A stretch of DNA of 64,000 bases from Halobacillus sp. Nhm2S1 (GCF_019599545.1 NZ_JAIEZV010000002.1:1-64000); one strand, 5' to 3'. Counted from the stretch's first letter, positions 51,893 through 61,853 are shown. Numbers and translations are program-made. Notes: generated by a model not told the origin, from the sequence alone.

Positions 51893-53419
51893 TTAGCTTA
51901 CCTCCTTCTTGACTTCTTCAACGGCCTTAGAATCCCAGCGTTTCAATGTCATCAAGAAGCCGGCTACAATGGCAAATGCCGCTACAAACCAACCTCCGAA
52001 TAAAATGAAACCATCTGTATAGCCTGCATAGTTCCCTGTTTCTGTATCGAATTGTTGAAGAAGGTTCGTCTTGAATAGATCAAACATCATAAATCCAAGG
52101 ACGATTGGTGTGATCACACCAAGACAGATCTTCCACCATCCTCCAAGATGGATATCAGAAATACCGTTAGCATGAGCCTGAAAGTCATTAAGATTACGTA
52201 AGAACCATGCTATGACGAGAACTTCTACAAGTCCGACGAAAGCCACTCCGAACTGGTTAATGAAGTAATCAGCGGCATCTAGGAGATAGAGTCCACCCTG
52301 TGTTGCGAAAAGCAGGGAAATGACAGCAGCTAATCCTCCCCCAAGTCCTACAGCAGCTTTCCTTGATATTCCAAATTTTTCGCTCAAGGCAGCTACATAA
52401 GTTTCAGAAATTGAGATTAACGAGGATAGTCCGGCAAGTACTAATGATGCAAAGAATAAGAAGCCAAATAATCCATTCAATGCAGGAAACTCATTAATGA
52501 TTTGTGGGAACACGACAAACGCAAGTCCCACGCCACCACTTACGACTTCGTTAACTGGAACGCCACTTTGAGAAGCCATGAATCCTAAAGCTCCGAAAAC
52601 ACCGATACCAGCAAGTAATTCGAAACTTGAGTTACCAAAGCCAGCAATGAAAGCATTGTTCGTTAAATCCGATTTTTTCGGCAGGTAACTGGAGTACGTA
52701 ATCATAATCGCAAAAGCGATGGATAAACTGAAGAAAATTTGTCCATAAGCTGCTACCCATACAGAACTATCGGTAATAGCACTAAAATCCGGAGCAAAGA
52801 ATGTCTGAAGTCCTTCTGCCGCCCCCGGAAGAGTGATCGCCCTGATAACAATAATCATGAAAAGGACAATCAATGTCGGAATAAAGATTTTATTTGCCGC
52901 TTCAATACCCTTTTTGACTCCTTTAAAGAGAACGCCTAGGGTAATCAACCAAACAATAAGAAGTGGAATAAGAACACCAGGTACAAGGCTTCCTGTTTGA
53001 CCAGGATCTACGGATAATTGCAAATAATCACTAAACAAAAAGCCTTCTGTGTCATCACCCCAAGAAAGGTTGAATGCGAAGATACTGTATGAAATTGCCC
53101 AGGCAATAATGACAGCATAATATGTCGAGATAACAAAGGATACAAGTACTGCCCACCAGCCAAGCCATTCTGTTTTACGATTCATTCTGAAGAATGAAAG
53201 TGGTGCTGATCCTCTAAATTTGTGACCGATAGTGAATTCCATGACAAGTAGCGGAATACCTGCTGTTAAAAGAGCAAATAAATAAGGAATAAAAAATGCC
53301 CCACCACCATTTTCATAAGCTACTGCTGGGAAACGCCAAATGTTACCTAAACCGATGGCTGAACCTACAGCAGCCAGTATAAAACCGGCTCGTGTTCCCC
53401 ATTGTGCACGATTTTCCAT
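51893..53419 (-). CDS. Sodium-dependent NSS/SNF-family amino-acid transporter (MetP-like)
   Basis: Sodium-coupled amino-acid symporter of 508 residues with about twelve membrane spans (LeuT fold). The N-terminal AAVGSAIGLGNIWRFP (about 16-31) with the unwound helix one is diagnostic of the family, and a GGGAFFIPYL segment follows (about 39-48). The adjoining 32-residue partner points to the MetPS type, so methionine or alanine uptake is likely. The preceding 290 bases (53420-53712) hold a terminator for the next gene and no other feature that I can name. Confidence 0.92.
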   Translation of the reverse strand: MENRAQWGTRAGFILAAVGSAIGLGNIWRFPAVAYENGGGAFFIPYLFALLTAGIPLLVMEFTIGHKFRGSAPLSFFRMNRKTEWLGWWAVLVSFVISTYYAVIIAWAISYSIFAFNLSWGDDTEGFLFSDYLQLSVDPGQTGSLVPGVLIPLLIVWLITLGVLFKGVKKGIEAANKIFIPTLIVLFMIIVIRAITLPGAAEGLQTFFAPDFSAITDSSVWVAAYGQIFFSLSIAFAIMITYSSYLPKKSDLTNNAFIAGFGNSSFELLAGIGVFGALGFMASQSGVPVNEVVSGGVGLAFVVFPQIINEFPALNGLFGFLFFASLVLAGLSSLISISETYVAALSEKFGISRKAAVGLGGGLAAVISLLFATQGGLYLLDAADYFINQFGVAFVGLVEVLVIAWFLRNLNDFQAHANGISDIHLGGWWKICLGVITPIVLGFMMFDLFKTNLLQQFDTETGNYAGYTDGFILFGGWFVAAFAIVAGFLMTLKRWDSKAVEEVKKEVS

Positions 53420-53660
53420 GCGAAAGACCTCCCTGAGTTAAACACCTTTAAAGATGTTTTTAAATTTTTATTTTTCTGATTATTCTGCTTTAAATTATAA
53501 CTAGCAATACACAGCTTGTCAAAATAATTTTAAAATTTTCAGAAATTGGAAGGTGAGCGGAAAGGCCTATATAAAATGAACCACCTAATATATGTATGGA
53601 CTTTTAAAAAGCAGGCCCTGCGCAAATGCTTTTTTGAATAGGTGGAATGGAAATAAAAAA

Positions 53661-53690
53661 AGAGCATGGACATTGAACGGTCCATACTCT
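53661..53690 (-). terminator. Terminator of the NhaC-type transporter gene
   Basis: Minus-strand AGAGTATGGAC/GTCCATGCTCT hairpin with a T-run. Confidence 0.85.
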
Positions 53691-53712
53691 CTTCTACTAG
53701 ATCTTTTTCCTT

Positions 53713-55269
53713 TTACTCCGTTGATTGGCTATGATTAAACTTGTGAATGATAAACGCAACGACGACAACAATGATTAACGTCAGGAGCAACGGCAGCCAG
53801 ACTCCGCCGGATAGACCTAAGATGACATAACCGATCGAAGCAGCTACTGCAGCAATAAGCGCATAAGGCAGCTGTGTGAGTACGTGATCGATATGGTTCG
53901 ATCCTGCCCCTGTTGAGGAGAGGATTGTCGTATCGGATATCGGTGAACAGTGGTCACCAAATACTGATCCAGCGAGTACCGCCGAAAGCGCCGGTAAAAT
54001 CAGTGTAGGATCGGATACTGCTGCGATTTCACCTGCAATTGGAAGCATAATTCCGAATGTTCCCCAAGATGTACCTGTAGATAAAGCCATGAAACCAGAA
54101 AGCAAGAAAATAATTAAAGGCAGATAAGCAAGGTTGATATCTGCTTGCGTGAACTGTTGGGCTAAATATTCACCGGTTTGAAGCTGGCCGATGATATCAC
54201 CGATCATCCAGGCGAAAACCAAGATATAAATCGCTGGTAACATAGCTTTCATCCCTTGACCAAAGACAAGAGGAATTCCTGATTTAGGCTTGGGTTGACT
54301 GATATACAGTACAAGGGCAATCAAAACAGAAACGACTCCACCTGTGAACAACGAGATGTTTACATTTGTGTTGGCAAAGATGGATAGAAGATCAACATCG
54401 CCTTCTGTGTTTCGCATTCCTGTAATGATCATTGTTAGTACAGTACCGACGACAAGAGCTACAACCGGCCAAATCAGATGAGAAATCTTGCCGTGGTTAT
54501 GCTCTTTGAATTCATCGTTCAAATCACCAGGAACATCCCCTTTTTCAGGGTTGTTCAATTCTCCTGTTTCAAGGGCTCGTTTTTCATGAACTTTCATCGG
54601 ACCAAGGTCCAACCTCAAATAAATCGTCAGAAATACGAGTAATAACGCTGCAAATACATAGAAGTTTGCTGGAATCATTAACACAAATGCTTCAAAAGCT
54701 TGGTATTGTGTAATTTCATTAGCAGCAAGGATACTACCTATTGTTCCGATAATATATGCTCCCCAGCTGGAAATGGGTGATATGACAGTAATCGGAGCCG
54801 AAGTGGAGTCGATATAATACGCCAATTTCGCCCGGGATACTTTATATCGATCGGTTACTGGGCGCGCTACTTGTCCTACGGCTAGTGCATTGAAGTAGTC
54901 ATCAATAAAAATGATGATTCCAAGAAGAGCCGGAACAAGTGTTGCTCCTTTTCTAGTACGAATACGTTCGACAGCCCAGCGACCAAAAGCGCGGCTTCCT
55001 CCTGAAGCTGTCATGAAGGCAGTGGTGATTCCTAGTAGGAATAAAAATGATAACAAATAAATATTGCCCATATTTGGTGCGCCTTCACTGACGAAGATAC
55101 TCGCGAAAATCGACCAAATTAGCGATACTCCTCCGCCAATATCCATTTGTGTGAGCAAGAACGCTCCTACGATGATCCCAATCCCTAAGGATAGGATGAC
55201 TTTCCTTGTCAGCAGAACAAGGATTAACATTAATACTGCTGGAATTAAAGAATAGATGGTTCCTTCCAT
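53713..55269 (-). CDS. lysW: NhaC-family transporter under lysine riboswitch, probable lysine transporter (LysW-type)
   Basis: Polytopic membrane protein of 518 residues in the NhaC Na+/H+ antiporter superfamily, with about eleven spans. Family-typical stretches are IIFIDDYFNALAVG (about 117-130), STSAPITVISPISSWGAY (about 152-169) and FGDHCSPISDTT (about 420-431). The L-box in its leader points to lysine as substrate; comparative work has named NhaC-type genes behind L-boxes lysW. The start at 55269 follows CGGAGGGG. Reading frames extending up to 55389 run through the riboswitch and are not coding. Confidence 0.85.
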   Translation of the reverse strand: MEGTIYSLIPAVLMLILVLLTRKVILSLGIGIIVGAFLLTQMDIGGGVSLIWSIFASIFVSEGAPNMGNIYLLSFLFLLGITTAFMTASGGSRAFGRWAVERIRTRKGATLVPALLGIIIFIDDYFNALAVGQVARPVTDRYKVSRAKLAYYIDSTSAPITVISPISSWGAYIIGTIGSILAANEITQYQAFEAFVLMIPANFYVFAALLLVFLTIYLRLDLGPMKVHEKRALETGELNNPEKGDVPGDLNDEFKEHNHGKISHLIWPVVALVVGTVLTMIITGMRNTEGDVDLLSIFANTNVNISLFTGGVVSVLIALVLYISQPKPKSGIPLVFGQGMKAMLPAIYILVFAWMIGDIIGQLQTGEYLAQQFTQADINLAYLPLIIFLLSGFMALSTGTSWGTFGIMLPIAGEIAAVSDPTLILPALSAVLAGSVFGDHCSPISDTTILSSTGAGSNHIDHVLTQLPYALIAAVAASIGYVILGLSGGVWLPLLLTLIIVVVVAFIIHKFNHSQSTE

Positions 55270-55345
55270 AGTGTTTCCCCTCCGAAAATCTTGATGTAAC
55301 GGGAATGGAAGGCTACTGCGGATGAAAAAATGAGGAATAAAAAAA

Positions 55346-55595
55346 GACAATGATAGAAAATAACCTACCATTGCCTTTGTAAGTGGCAATTTGATTATCC
55401 TCCATTTCGATCAGTAGCGCCCCATGCACCCAAAAGCATGCATGACAGTGTATCTCTTGTTCAGATATACACCAGCGTCTTATAGCTTGACGAACTACAA
55501 AACACTTCGGCAAACATCCCCTTCCATCAATCATCGTCGCTTGTCTCGCTCCAATTGATTACTGATGGTGTTTGCACCTCTACCTCACCGATCTG
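55346..55595 (-). promoter_or_regulatory. Lysine riboswitch (L-box) with terminator
   Basis: Minus strand shows the L-box blocks in order: GAGGTAGAGGTGCAA (about 55573-55587), AGTA, GGAAGGGG and GCCGAAGT, GCTGG, ACTGTCA, and the closing TGGGGCGCTACTGATC (about 55409-55424), which pairs with the 5' GATCGGTGAGGTAG. The expression platform is the terminator GGCAATGGTAG/TCTATCATTGTC with T-run at 55341-55376. An upstream copy of the TTGCC/GGCAA pairing can form an antiterminator. Lysine should turn the gene off. Confidence 0.92.
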
Positions 55596-55644
55596 ATAAG
55601 GTCACGCATATTCAATTCTCAGTAAGTTTAACAATTCCAAGCAT

Positions 55645-56415
55645 TTATTGCAAGGGGTCCATCGGATAAGAAAATGATGGATCTCCTTCTCCCCCCATTC
55701 CACCATAGAAATTAGGTACCTTACCAAGGATGGTGGCTTGATCAATTGGAATATTATTCGTTACGACAGTCGTTTCTGTAGAAAACGGAATAACAATCCG
55801 CACGTTCACTTCAAAATGAATGGTCAACTCAAACAGAGCCGCATTAATCCCATACTCAGTCATCTTGATATCGACTTCCGATTGAACGTCTCCAATCACT
55901 CTAAGTTGAACAGGAACTTTTGGCCCGAGGTTCGCAAGTAAACTATTGTTCGTCGCTACCCCGATAGGAAGTTCAATTAGGGTGGCCGGCTGTTCTCCTA
56001 GTTCTTCCTGTGTACGATCGGGATCAATATTCGGTTCTAAAGATGTATCTTCCATAGGAAGCTCGCCAAGCTCCATCCTTTTTAAGAAATTTTGAACTCG
56101 TATGGTCGTATCACGAAGTGCCCGGTTAACAACAACAGAGTTCCACCCCATATAAACAATGTTTCCTTGGTTATCTTTTTCCATATTCACAAGGTCATTA
56201 AATTGCAGATCTTCTGCGATCGTTTTACTAACTGCTTCATTAATGGCATCCCTAGCCAACTGTTGAGCTTTCGTTTCAGCAATTTCAACAAGCGCCGGAG
56301 TTACACCTCGGTTGATGAACCAAAGGCTTAACGCTGTGAAAAGGGCGAAAAACAGTAGACTAAGCACAATCCTTTTTCCGATCGTGGAACCAGTAGTCGC
56401 ACTCTTTTTTGGCAT
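55645..56415 (-). CDS. yunB: Sporulation protein YunB
   Basis: Membrane-anchored protein of 256 residues in the YunB family, needed for normal sporulation or engulfment-stage envelope functions in B. subtilis. One N-terminal span (about 15-36) is followed by an extracytoplasmic domain with the family pattern TPALVEIAETKAQQLARDAIN (about 39-59). The YPMDPLQ end is proline-rich. A GAGGAGGG site precedes the ATG. It belongs to the conserved lytH-yunB-yunD-yunE neighbourhood. Confidence 0.9.
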   Translation of the reverse strand: MPKKSATTGSTIGKRIVLSLLFFALFTALSLWFINRGVTPALVEIAETKAQQLARDAINEAVSKTIAEDLQFNDLVNMEKDNQGNIVYMGWNSVVVNRALRDTTIRVQNFLKRMELGELPMEDTSLEPNIDPDRTQEELGEQPATLIELPIGVATNNSLLANLGPKVPVQLRVIGDVQSEVDIKMTEYGINAALFELTIHFEVNVRIVIPFSTETTVVTNNIPIDQATILGKVPNFYGGMGGEGDPSFSYPMDPLQ

Positions 56416-56465
56416 AGAACAACCCTCCTCATCTATCTATATGAAAGAAAAGAAGGGTTTAAGCA

Positions 56466-57551
56466 TTAACTTGCCGATGTCAGATGACAATTCGAAATCA
56501 TAATATTTAATTCTTTGGACAAGTCGATGTCCCGCCCGGTTGTACCGTCTCCTTTTATTTCCCTTACTACAGGACGATCACACAAATTTGGGTTCTGTTT
56601 AACGACGATTGCTTTACGGCCATCGTCCAGTTGAACAGATAACCCGTTCGGATAAACGGCAATACAACGCCTAAAAGCTTCTACCATGCTCTGGTCAAAT
56701 AAAGAACCTGATCCAGAATACAGGATTTCTAAGCCTTCATGAGGCAGCATGGCGTCTCGATATACCCGATTGCTTGTCACAGCATCAAATACATCTGCAA
56801 TAGCAAGAATCTTTCCGAATAGATGGATATCCTCACTCTTAATTCCACGCGGATACCCTGATCCATCAAGCCTCTCGTGATGTTGATAAGCGCAATGAGC
56901 CGCTAAAAGAGGAATGTTGGATGATTGACGCAGAATTTCAAAACCGGATTCGGTATGGGTTTGAATACATTTAAATTCTTCTTCTGTTAATTTTCCTGGT
57001 TTCAAAAGGACCTCTCTTGGTACATTCATTTTCCCTACGTCATGAAGGATAGCCCCGAGCCCAAGTGCCTCCATTTTCGAAGATGTGAGGTTCAGTTCTT
57101 TCCCTAAAGCAAGAGCGTACATCGTAACGTTTAAGGAGTGGGTAAAGATATAATCATCATGAGTAAAAACATCCGACAACAGAGACATGACTTCTCCATG
57201 ATTTTGTAATTCTTTGATCAGAGAACTTACAATCCCATGAATTTCTTGGCCTGTTTCCTCTAAAACATAGCGGTGATCAGATAAAACAGATTGGTGAATG
57301 GTCGAAAAAGACTGCTTAATAGAATGAATCGCATGCATTCGAGTCTTTTCAGAAAGAGGAGAGTTTGCGATGATATCTGAAGTTCGTCCATCTTCAACGT
57401 ACACATAAGTAATATCAAAACTTTTTAACCTTTCAATGATCCGTGGCGTAAAAGCGATCCCATTTTGGAGAAGCGCTCGACCACTTTCATTATAAATGGT
57501 TTTAGCTAATACAGCCCCTGGTACTAAAGAGCTAGTTGCAACAACTCTCAT
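56466..57551 (-). CDS. HD-GYP domain phosphodiesterase
   Basis: Predicted cyclic-di-GMP phosphodiesterase of 361 residues. An N-terminal region (about 1-65) resembles the small domain found before HD-GYP in Firmicutes. The HD-GYP domain (about 120-310) has HD at 170-171 in LHDVGK, HHERLDGSGYP (224-234) and the DVFDAVTSNR segment. All metal ligands seem present, so it should be active. No diguanylate cyclase lies nearby. It stands between yunB and yunD, where B. subtilis has yunC. A TTAGGAG site precedes the ATG. Confidence 0.92.
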   Translation of the reverse strand: MRVVATSSLVPGAVLAKTIYNESGRALLQNGIAFTPRIIERLKSFDITYVYVEDGRTSDIIANSPLSEKTRMHAIHSIKQSFSTIHQSVLSDHRYVLEETGQEIHGIVSSLIKELQNHGEVMSLLSDVFTHDDYIFTHSLNVTMYALALGKELNLTSSKMEALGLGAILHDVGKMNVPREVLLKPGKLTEEEFKCIQTHTESGFEILRQSSNIPLLAAHCAYQHHERLDGSGYPRGIKSEDIHLFGKILAIADVFDAVTSNRVYRDAMLPHEGLEILYSGSGSLFDQSMVEAFRRCIAVYPNGLSVQLDDGRKAIVVKQNPNLCDRPVVREIKGDGTTGRDIDLSKELNIMISNCHLTSAS

Positions 57552-57580
57552 AATAAGCTCCTAACAATTCATTATGTAAT

Positions 57581-57604
57581 AGAGCTACCTATGAGGGTAG
57601 CTCT
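57581..57604 (-). terminator. yunD terminator
   Basis: AGAGCTACC/GGTAGCTCT hairpin past the yunD stop; the T-run is weak. Confidence 0.7.
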
Positions 57605-57609
57605 AGATG

Positions 57610-58995
57610 CTATGACTTTAATGCTTCGGATAAAAGATCTCTCAATAATTCCGGCATAAAATATTTCTTTGACTTAGCATAAGCGATTTCAGGAAAGAAT
57701 CGGCCAAATGTAAATGTATCAGCAGTAGCAAACTGATAGGTCTTCTCATAATCAATGGGTTCACCACCAAAGGTGACATGCTGCACATGTTCACATCCAT
57801 CTTCATCCGTTCCCACTTCTATATCAATACCTGCAAAAACCATCTTACCGATCACTTCGCCTCTGAAGCCAAAACCTTTTAATCTGATTTCCGTTAGTTC
57901 TTTAGTATGAGCCGCCCTTATCACTTCCATCAGCTCATCCCCTTTCAGTTGCACCAAGCAGGGATTCATCGGGTGTGGACATATGCGGTGGATATCCTCA
58001 TAAGTGATTTCACCAGCGGATAAATGGTCGAGGAGCACACCTGCATTTAGCATCGCGATATCGGCAGATGTCCATAAGCGTAATTGTTCAGTCAAGCGGT
58101 TCATAAGCGGGGTGTCTTGAAACCATGCAATGTGCAGAGGTTCCCTGAGATAAGTCACGGGAGTGCCTAGTTCATGAACGGCTTTAGAACGTATCTCTTT
58201 CACTTTTTTTGTTACTCCATCATCTTTCTTCAGTTGTTCCGTTGGTACCGCATAGGCCTCTTTCTTTTCCAGATGGCGAGTATCAATGTTCCATTCCACA
58301 GCAACTTCCCCGAGATGCGTCCCGTGTTTACCTGCTGCAGTCAATAAGGCCCCGTCAATATATTCGCCATTCTTGAAAAGATGGTGCGTGTGTCCGCCAA
58401 TAATAATATCAATGTCTGAATAACGCCTCGCAATTTCTTCGTCTTCATTTATACCAAGGTGTGAAAGTAAAATGATGATATCGGTTTGATTTCTCAACTC
58501 CTCAATGATCCCATCCAAAATATCAAATGGAGAAAGCACATCCCACCCAAGCTGCTGGTAAAACGCTTGAAATGGTGCAGTCAGACCTAATACCCCGATT
58601 TTCGTCCCATATTTGGACTCAAGGATGTGGTAGGGCTTTAACCAAGAAGGTGAAGAGGAACTCTTACAATCCAAATTGGCACAAACGACACGAAATGTCG
58701 CCTGATCGTATAAGGAATGAAGATCTTCACTCGCTAAAGTAATGCCTTCATTATTCCCGATTGTTGCCACATCATACCCGGCGTCATTCAAAAGTTCAAC
58801 ATTGCCTTTTCCCATCAAGCCTTCCGCAATCGGATGGAAACGATCGACATGGTCTCCATTATCAAAGAGCCAGTACTCTTCGCCTTTTTTGTCGTGTTTC
58901 TTTTTCTGTTCATTAAAATACCCGACGATTTGTGGCCAATTTTCAAAGTGACTGTGCAGATCGCTTGTATAGTAAAAGTATAATTTTTCCTTCAT
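57610..58995 (-). CDS. yunD: 5'-Nucleotidase/2',3'-cyclic phosphodiesterase family (YunD)
   Basis: Metallophosphoesterase of 461 residues. Metal-site motifs are TSDLHSHF (about 9-16), DNGDHVD (about 44-50), IGNNEG (about 78-83), LLSHLG and IIGGHTHHLF (about 196-205), with a C-terminal 5'-nucleotidase domain from about 270. There is no signal peptide, unlike most UshA relatives, so it acts in the cytoplasm or by another route. The start at 58995 follows GAGGAG; frames further up overlap yunE. It follows yunE by 11 bases and is probably in one operon with it. Confidence 0.9.
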   Translation of the reverse strand: MKEKLYFYYTSDLHSHFENWPQIVGYFNEQKKKHDKKGEEYWLFDNGDHVDRFHPIAEGLMGKGNVELLNDAGYDVATIGNNEGITLASEDLHSLYDQATFRVVCANLDCKSSSSPSWLKPYHILESKYGTKIGVLGLTAPFQAFYQQLGWDVLSPFDILDGIIEELRNQTDIIILLSHLGINEDEEIARRYSDIDIIIGGHTHHLFKNGEYIDGALLTAAGKHGTHLGEVAVEWNIDTRHLEKKEAYAVPTEQLKKDDGVTKKVKEIRSKAVHELGTPVTYLREPLHIAWFQDTPLMNRLTEQLRLWTSADIAMLNAGVLLDHLSAGEITYEDIHRICPHPMNPCLVQLKGDELMEVIRAAHTKELTEIRLKGFGFRGEVIGKMVFAGIDIEVGTDEDGCEHVQHVTFGGEPIDYEKTYQFATADTFTFGRFFPEIAYAKSKKYFMPELLRDLLSEALKS

Positions 58996-59006
58996 CATCA
59001 GTCTCC

Positions 59007-59819
59007 TCACCCTAAACCTTGCCATATTAAACGTATACCAATCAATATGAGCAGCCCTCTCAGGAATCTTTCTACTACTTGTCCATCAAGCCGGCGATTG
59101 ACCCATGCCCCAAGCGTTCCTCCAACATAAGCTCCCGGAATAAACCAGAGTGTGTGACTCCAGTCCACATGTCCTAAAAGAACATGCGTCGCAGAGCTTG
59201 TTATGCTGGCAAAGAAAATCATAAACATAGAAGTCGCTGTTGCGATATGAGGGGGGATGTTCAATAGTAATATCATAGCTGGGACCATTAAAGAACCTCC
59301 ACCTATGCCTAATAAACCAGATAACATTCCTACGCAAAACGATAAAATAAAACCAACCCAAAAAGGCATCCGATACTTATATACTTTCCCGTCCACTGTT
59401 TTCTCTCTTAACTTCCCTGTTTTGAATAAGGAATCACCTGATGGTCTTCTTGGAATGAAGAATAGTAAAGAAACTGCAATCATAACAATTCCGAAAAATA
59501 GAGAGAAACCATCCGTTTCAAAGAATTGATTCAGCCAGGAACCTAGAATGCCTCCCGGGATGCTTCCATACAAGAAAACCAACCCAATACCTCTATCCAC
59601 ACGGTTATGCTTCATATATGAGATGGCTGAAGACATCCCTGTAAAAATCATCACAACCAAAGAAACCCCTACGATTGCCTGTGGGTTTACCCAATCGAAG
59701 GAAGCAAAATGATCACCTAAAAACAGGAGAACAGGAACTAAAATAACGCCTCCCCCAAGGCCTGCCACACTGCCTACCACGGCTGTGATTAAACCGATCA
59801 CAAACATAATCAAAAACAT
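59007..59819 (-). CDS. yunE: TauE/SafE-family transporter (YunE)
   Basis: Membrane protein of 270 residues with about eight spans in the sulfite exporter TauE/SafE family. The two internal-repeat motifs are GSVAGLGGGVILVP (about 16-29) and GMLSGLLGIGGGSLMVPA (about 163-180). The substrate, perhaps an organosulfur anion, is unknown. An AAGGAAG site precedes the ATG. First gene of a yunE-yunD pair, as in B. subtilis. Confidence 0.92.
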   Translation of the reverse strand: MFLIMFVIGLITAVVGSVAGLGGGVILVPVLLFLGDHFASFDWVNPQAIVGVSLVVMIFTGMSSAISYMKHNRVDRGIGLVFLYGSIPGGILGSWLNQFFETDGFSLFFGIVMIAVSLLFFIPRRPSGDSLFKTGKLREKTVDGKVYKYRMPFWVGFILSFCVGMLSGLLGIGGGSLMVPAMILLLNIPPHIATATSMFMIFFASITSSATHVLLGHVDWSHTLWFIPGAYVGGTLGAWVNRRLDGQVVERFLRGLLILIGIRLIWQGLG

Positions 59820-59949
59820 ATCGAATCTTCCTTAACTCTTAATAGATAATATTATAGTATCATGTTTTGTATTCATAAAACATCTTGCTTCCATCGGAGG
59901 ATCAAATAAGCCCATAAAAAGCAGGCTCTTTTGAATCCTGCTGTTAATA

Positions 59950-60350
59950 CTATAGATCTCGCCTATCTCCTTCTTCCACGGGAGTCTCGCATCTTCCCAA
60001 TCACCCCATTCCATGTAAAGGAGAAACGCCCCCTTATACCGAGGTCTTCCACTTTTCTCCTAAGTAGGCCTCAAGCGATCTGTACCAAGATTTCACGATC
60101 TGAATGACCGCTGGGAAGAATTAATATTGTCCCCTTTGCTGATCATACAAGCTGATTTTTCAGAAGTGGTTTCGAGAGTCCTCTTTGGCATAGGGGCGGA
60201 GGGGAATGGCGACACTCCTGCGGGGAAAGAGCGCTAGGTGAGACCACGCAAGCAAGGCGTCAGCCTGAGGAGGCTCATCGCGCTCCCGTGGAAAGCTAGT
60301 TTTCCTCTGTAGCCTCATGCACTCAATAAAAGTCTCTAAACTGAGTGTTT
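59950..60350 (+). repeat. Dispersed terminal-inverted-repeat element, copy E (left end lost)
   Basis: The left module is kept only from CCACGGGAGTCTCGC (about 59977) and the left terminus is missing. The right module is well preserved: GTGGTTTCGAGAG, GGGGCGGAGGGGAATGGCGA (about 60193-60212), AGGTGAGACC, AGCCTGAGGAGGCTCA and the right terminus TCTCTAAACTGAGTGTTT (60333-60350). The whole gap 59820-60387 holds no gene that I can see. Confidence 0.87.
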
Positions 60351-60387
60351 AATAAAAAGCATATAATGACCAGTCCACGATGAAAAA

Positions 60388-60412
60388 GCCGTGCAGATGA
60401 TATCTGCACGGC
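60388..60412 (-). terminator. suf operon terminator
   Basis: GCCGTGCAGA/TCTGCACGGC hairpin with T-run on the minus strand, past the sufB stop. Confidence 0.9.
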
Positions 60413-60425
60413 TTTTTATCTTTTA

Positions 60426-61823
60426 TTAACCGATGGAACCTTCCATCTCAAATTTGATCAGACGGTTCATTTCTACGGCATACTCCATTGGGAGCTCTTT
60501 AGTGAACGGCTCAATGAAGCCCATGACGATCATTTCTGTAGCTTCTTCTTCAGAAAGACCACGGCTCATCAAGTAGAACAACTGCTCTTCTGACACTTTA
60601 GAAACTTTCGCTTCGTGCTCAAGAGAGATGTTCTCGTTCATGATTTCATTGTAAGGAATCGTATCTGATGTAGACTCGTTATCCATGATGAGCGTATCGC
60701 ACTCAACGTTGGAACGAGCACCTTCAGCTTTACGACCGAATTGAACAATTCCGCGATACGTTACTTTACCACCATGTTTAGAGATGGATTTAGAAACGAT
60801 CGTAGAAGAAGTATTCGGTGCCAAGTGGTGCATTTTAGCACCAGCATCCTGGTGCTGTCCTTTACCAGCTAGAGCGATGGAAAGCGTCATGCCACGCGCT
60901 CCTTCACCTTTAAGAAGCACAGCTGGATACTTCATCGTCAATTTGGAACCAAGGTTTCCATCGACCCATTCCATCGTAGCGTTTGACTCTGCAACCGCGC
61001 GTTTTGTTACAAGGTTGTATACGTTGTTCGCCCAGTTTTGGATCGTTGTATAACGGCAATAAGCGTTATCTTTAACAAAGATTTCTACAACGGCACTATG
61101 CAGAGAGCTTGAAGAATACGTTGGTGCTGTACAACCTTCTACGTAGTGAACAGAAGACCCTTCGTCAGCAATGATCAACGTACGCTCAAATTGACCCATA
61201 TTTTCAGAGTTGATACGGAAGTATGCTTGCAAAGGCGTTTCTACTTTCGTATCTTTCGGTACATAAATGAAGGAACCTCCGGACCAAACCGCAGAGTTCA
61301 AGGCTGCGAATTTGTTATCAGACGGTGGAATAACTTTACCGAAGTACTCTTTGAAAAGATCTTCGTTCTCTTTAAGCGCAGAGTCCGTGTCCTTGAAAAT
61401 AACACCCAAATCTTCAAGGTCTTTTTCCATGTTGTGATAAACGACCTCGGATTCATACTGAGCGGATACACCAGCAAGGTATTTCTGCTCGGCTTCAGGA
61501 ATTCCAAGACGGTCGAATGTGTTTTTAATTTCTTCAGGTACTTCATCCCATGAACGCTCTGAACGTTCAGATGGCTTCACATAATATGTGATGTCATCAA
61601 AATTCAGTTCAGATAGATCGCCGCCCCACTGAGGCATCGGCATTTTATAGAATTGCTCCAAAGACTTCAAACGGAAGTCCAGCATCCATTTCGGTTCTTC
61701 CTTATAGTTGGAGATTTGTTCAACGACTTCTTTCGTCAAACCTTTTTGCGTACGGAAAATCGAAACATCTTTTTCGTGGAAACCGTATTGATACTCTCCC
61801 ACTTCTGGCGCTTTTTTGGCCAT
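60426..61823 (-). CDS. sufB: Fe-S cluster assembly scaffold SufB
   Basis: Central scaffold of the SUF system, forming the SufBCD complex on which Fe-S clusters are built in the cytoplasm. Of 465 residues, it is the usual length. The beta-helix core carries the YVEGCTAP segment (about 220-227, with the family cysteine) and the conserved SNVECDTL region (about 367-374). The C terminus [12 protein letters not shown] is typical. It is the last gene of the sufDSUB series and follows sufU by 30 bases. An AAGGAGG site precedes the ATG. Confidence 0.97.
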   Translation of the reverse strand: MAKKAPEVGEYQYGFHEKDVSIFRTQKGLTKEVVEQISNYKEEPKWMLDFRLKSLEQFYKMPMPQWGGDLSELNFDDITYYVKPSERSERSWDEVPEEIKNTFDRLGIPEAEQKYLAGVSAQYESEVVYHNMEKDLEDLGVIFKDTDSALKENEDLFKEYFGKVIPPSDNKFAALNSAVWSGGSFIYVPKDTKVETPLQAYFRINSENMGQFERTLIIADEGSSVHYVEGCTAPTYSSSSLHSAVVEIFVKDNAYCRYTTIQNWANNVYNLVTKRAVAESNATMEWVDGNLGSKLTMKYPAVLLKGEGARGMTLSIALAGKGQHQDAGAKMHHLAPNTSSTIVSKSISKHGGKVTYRGIVQFGRKAEGARSNVECDTLIMDNESTSDTIPYNEIMNENISLEHEAKVSKVSEEQLFYLMSRGLSEEEATEMIVMGFIEPFTKELPMEYAVEMNRLIKFEMEGSIG

Positions 61824-61853
61824 GTTATATACCTCCTTTTGGTATAGAAAAGC

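Noticed and set aside
55270-55389. 40-codon N-terminal extension of the NhaC-type transporter
   Set aside because: It runs through the L-box terminator and closing stem; a good ribosome binding site exists only for the start at 55269.
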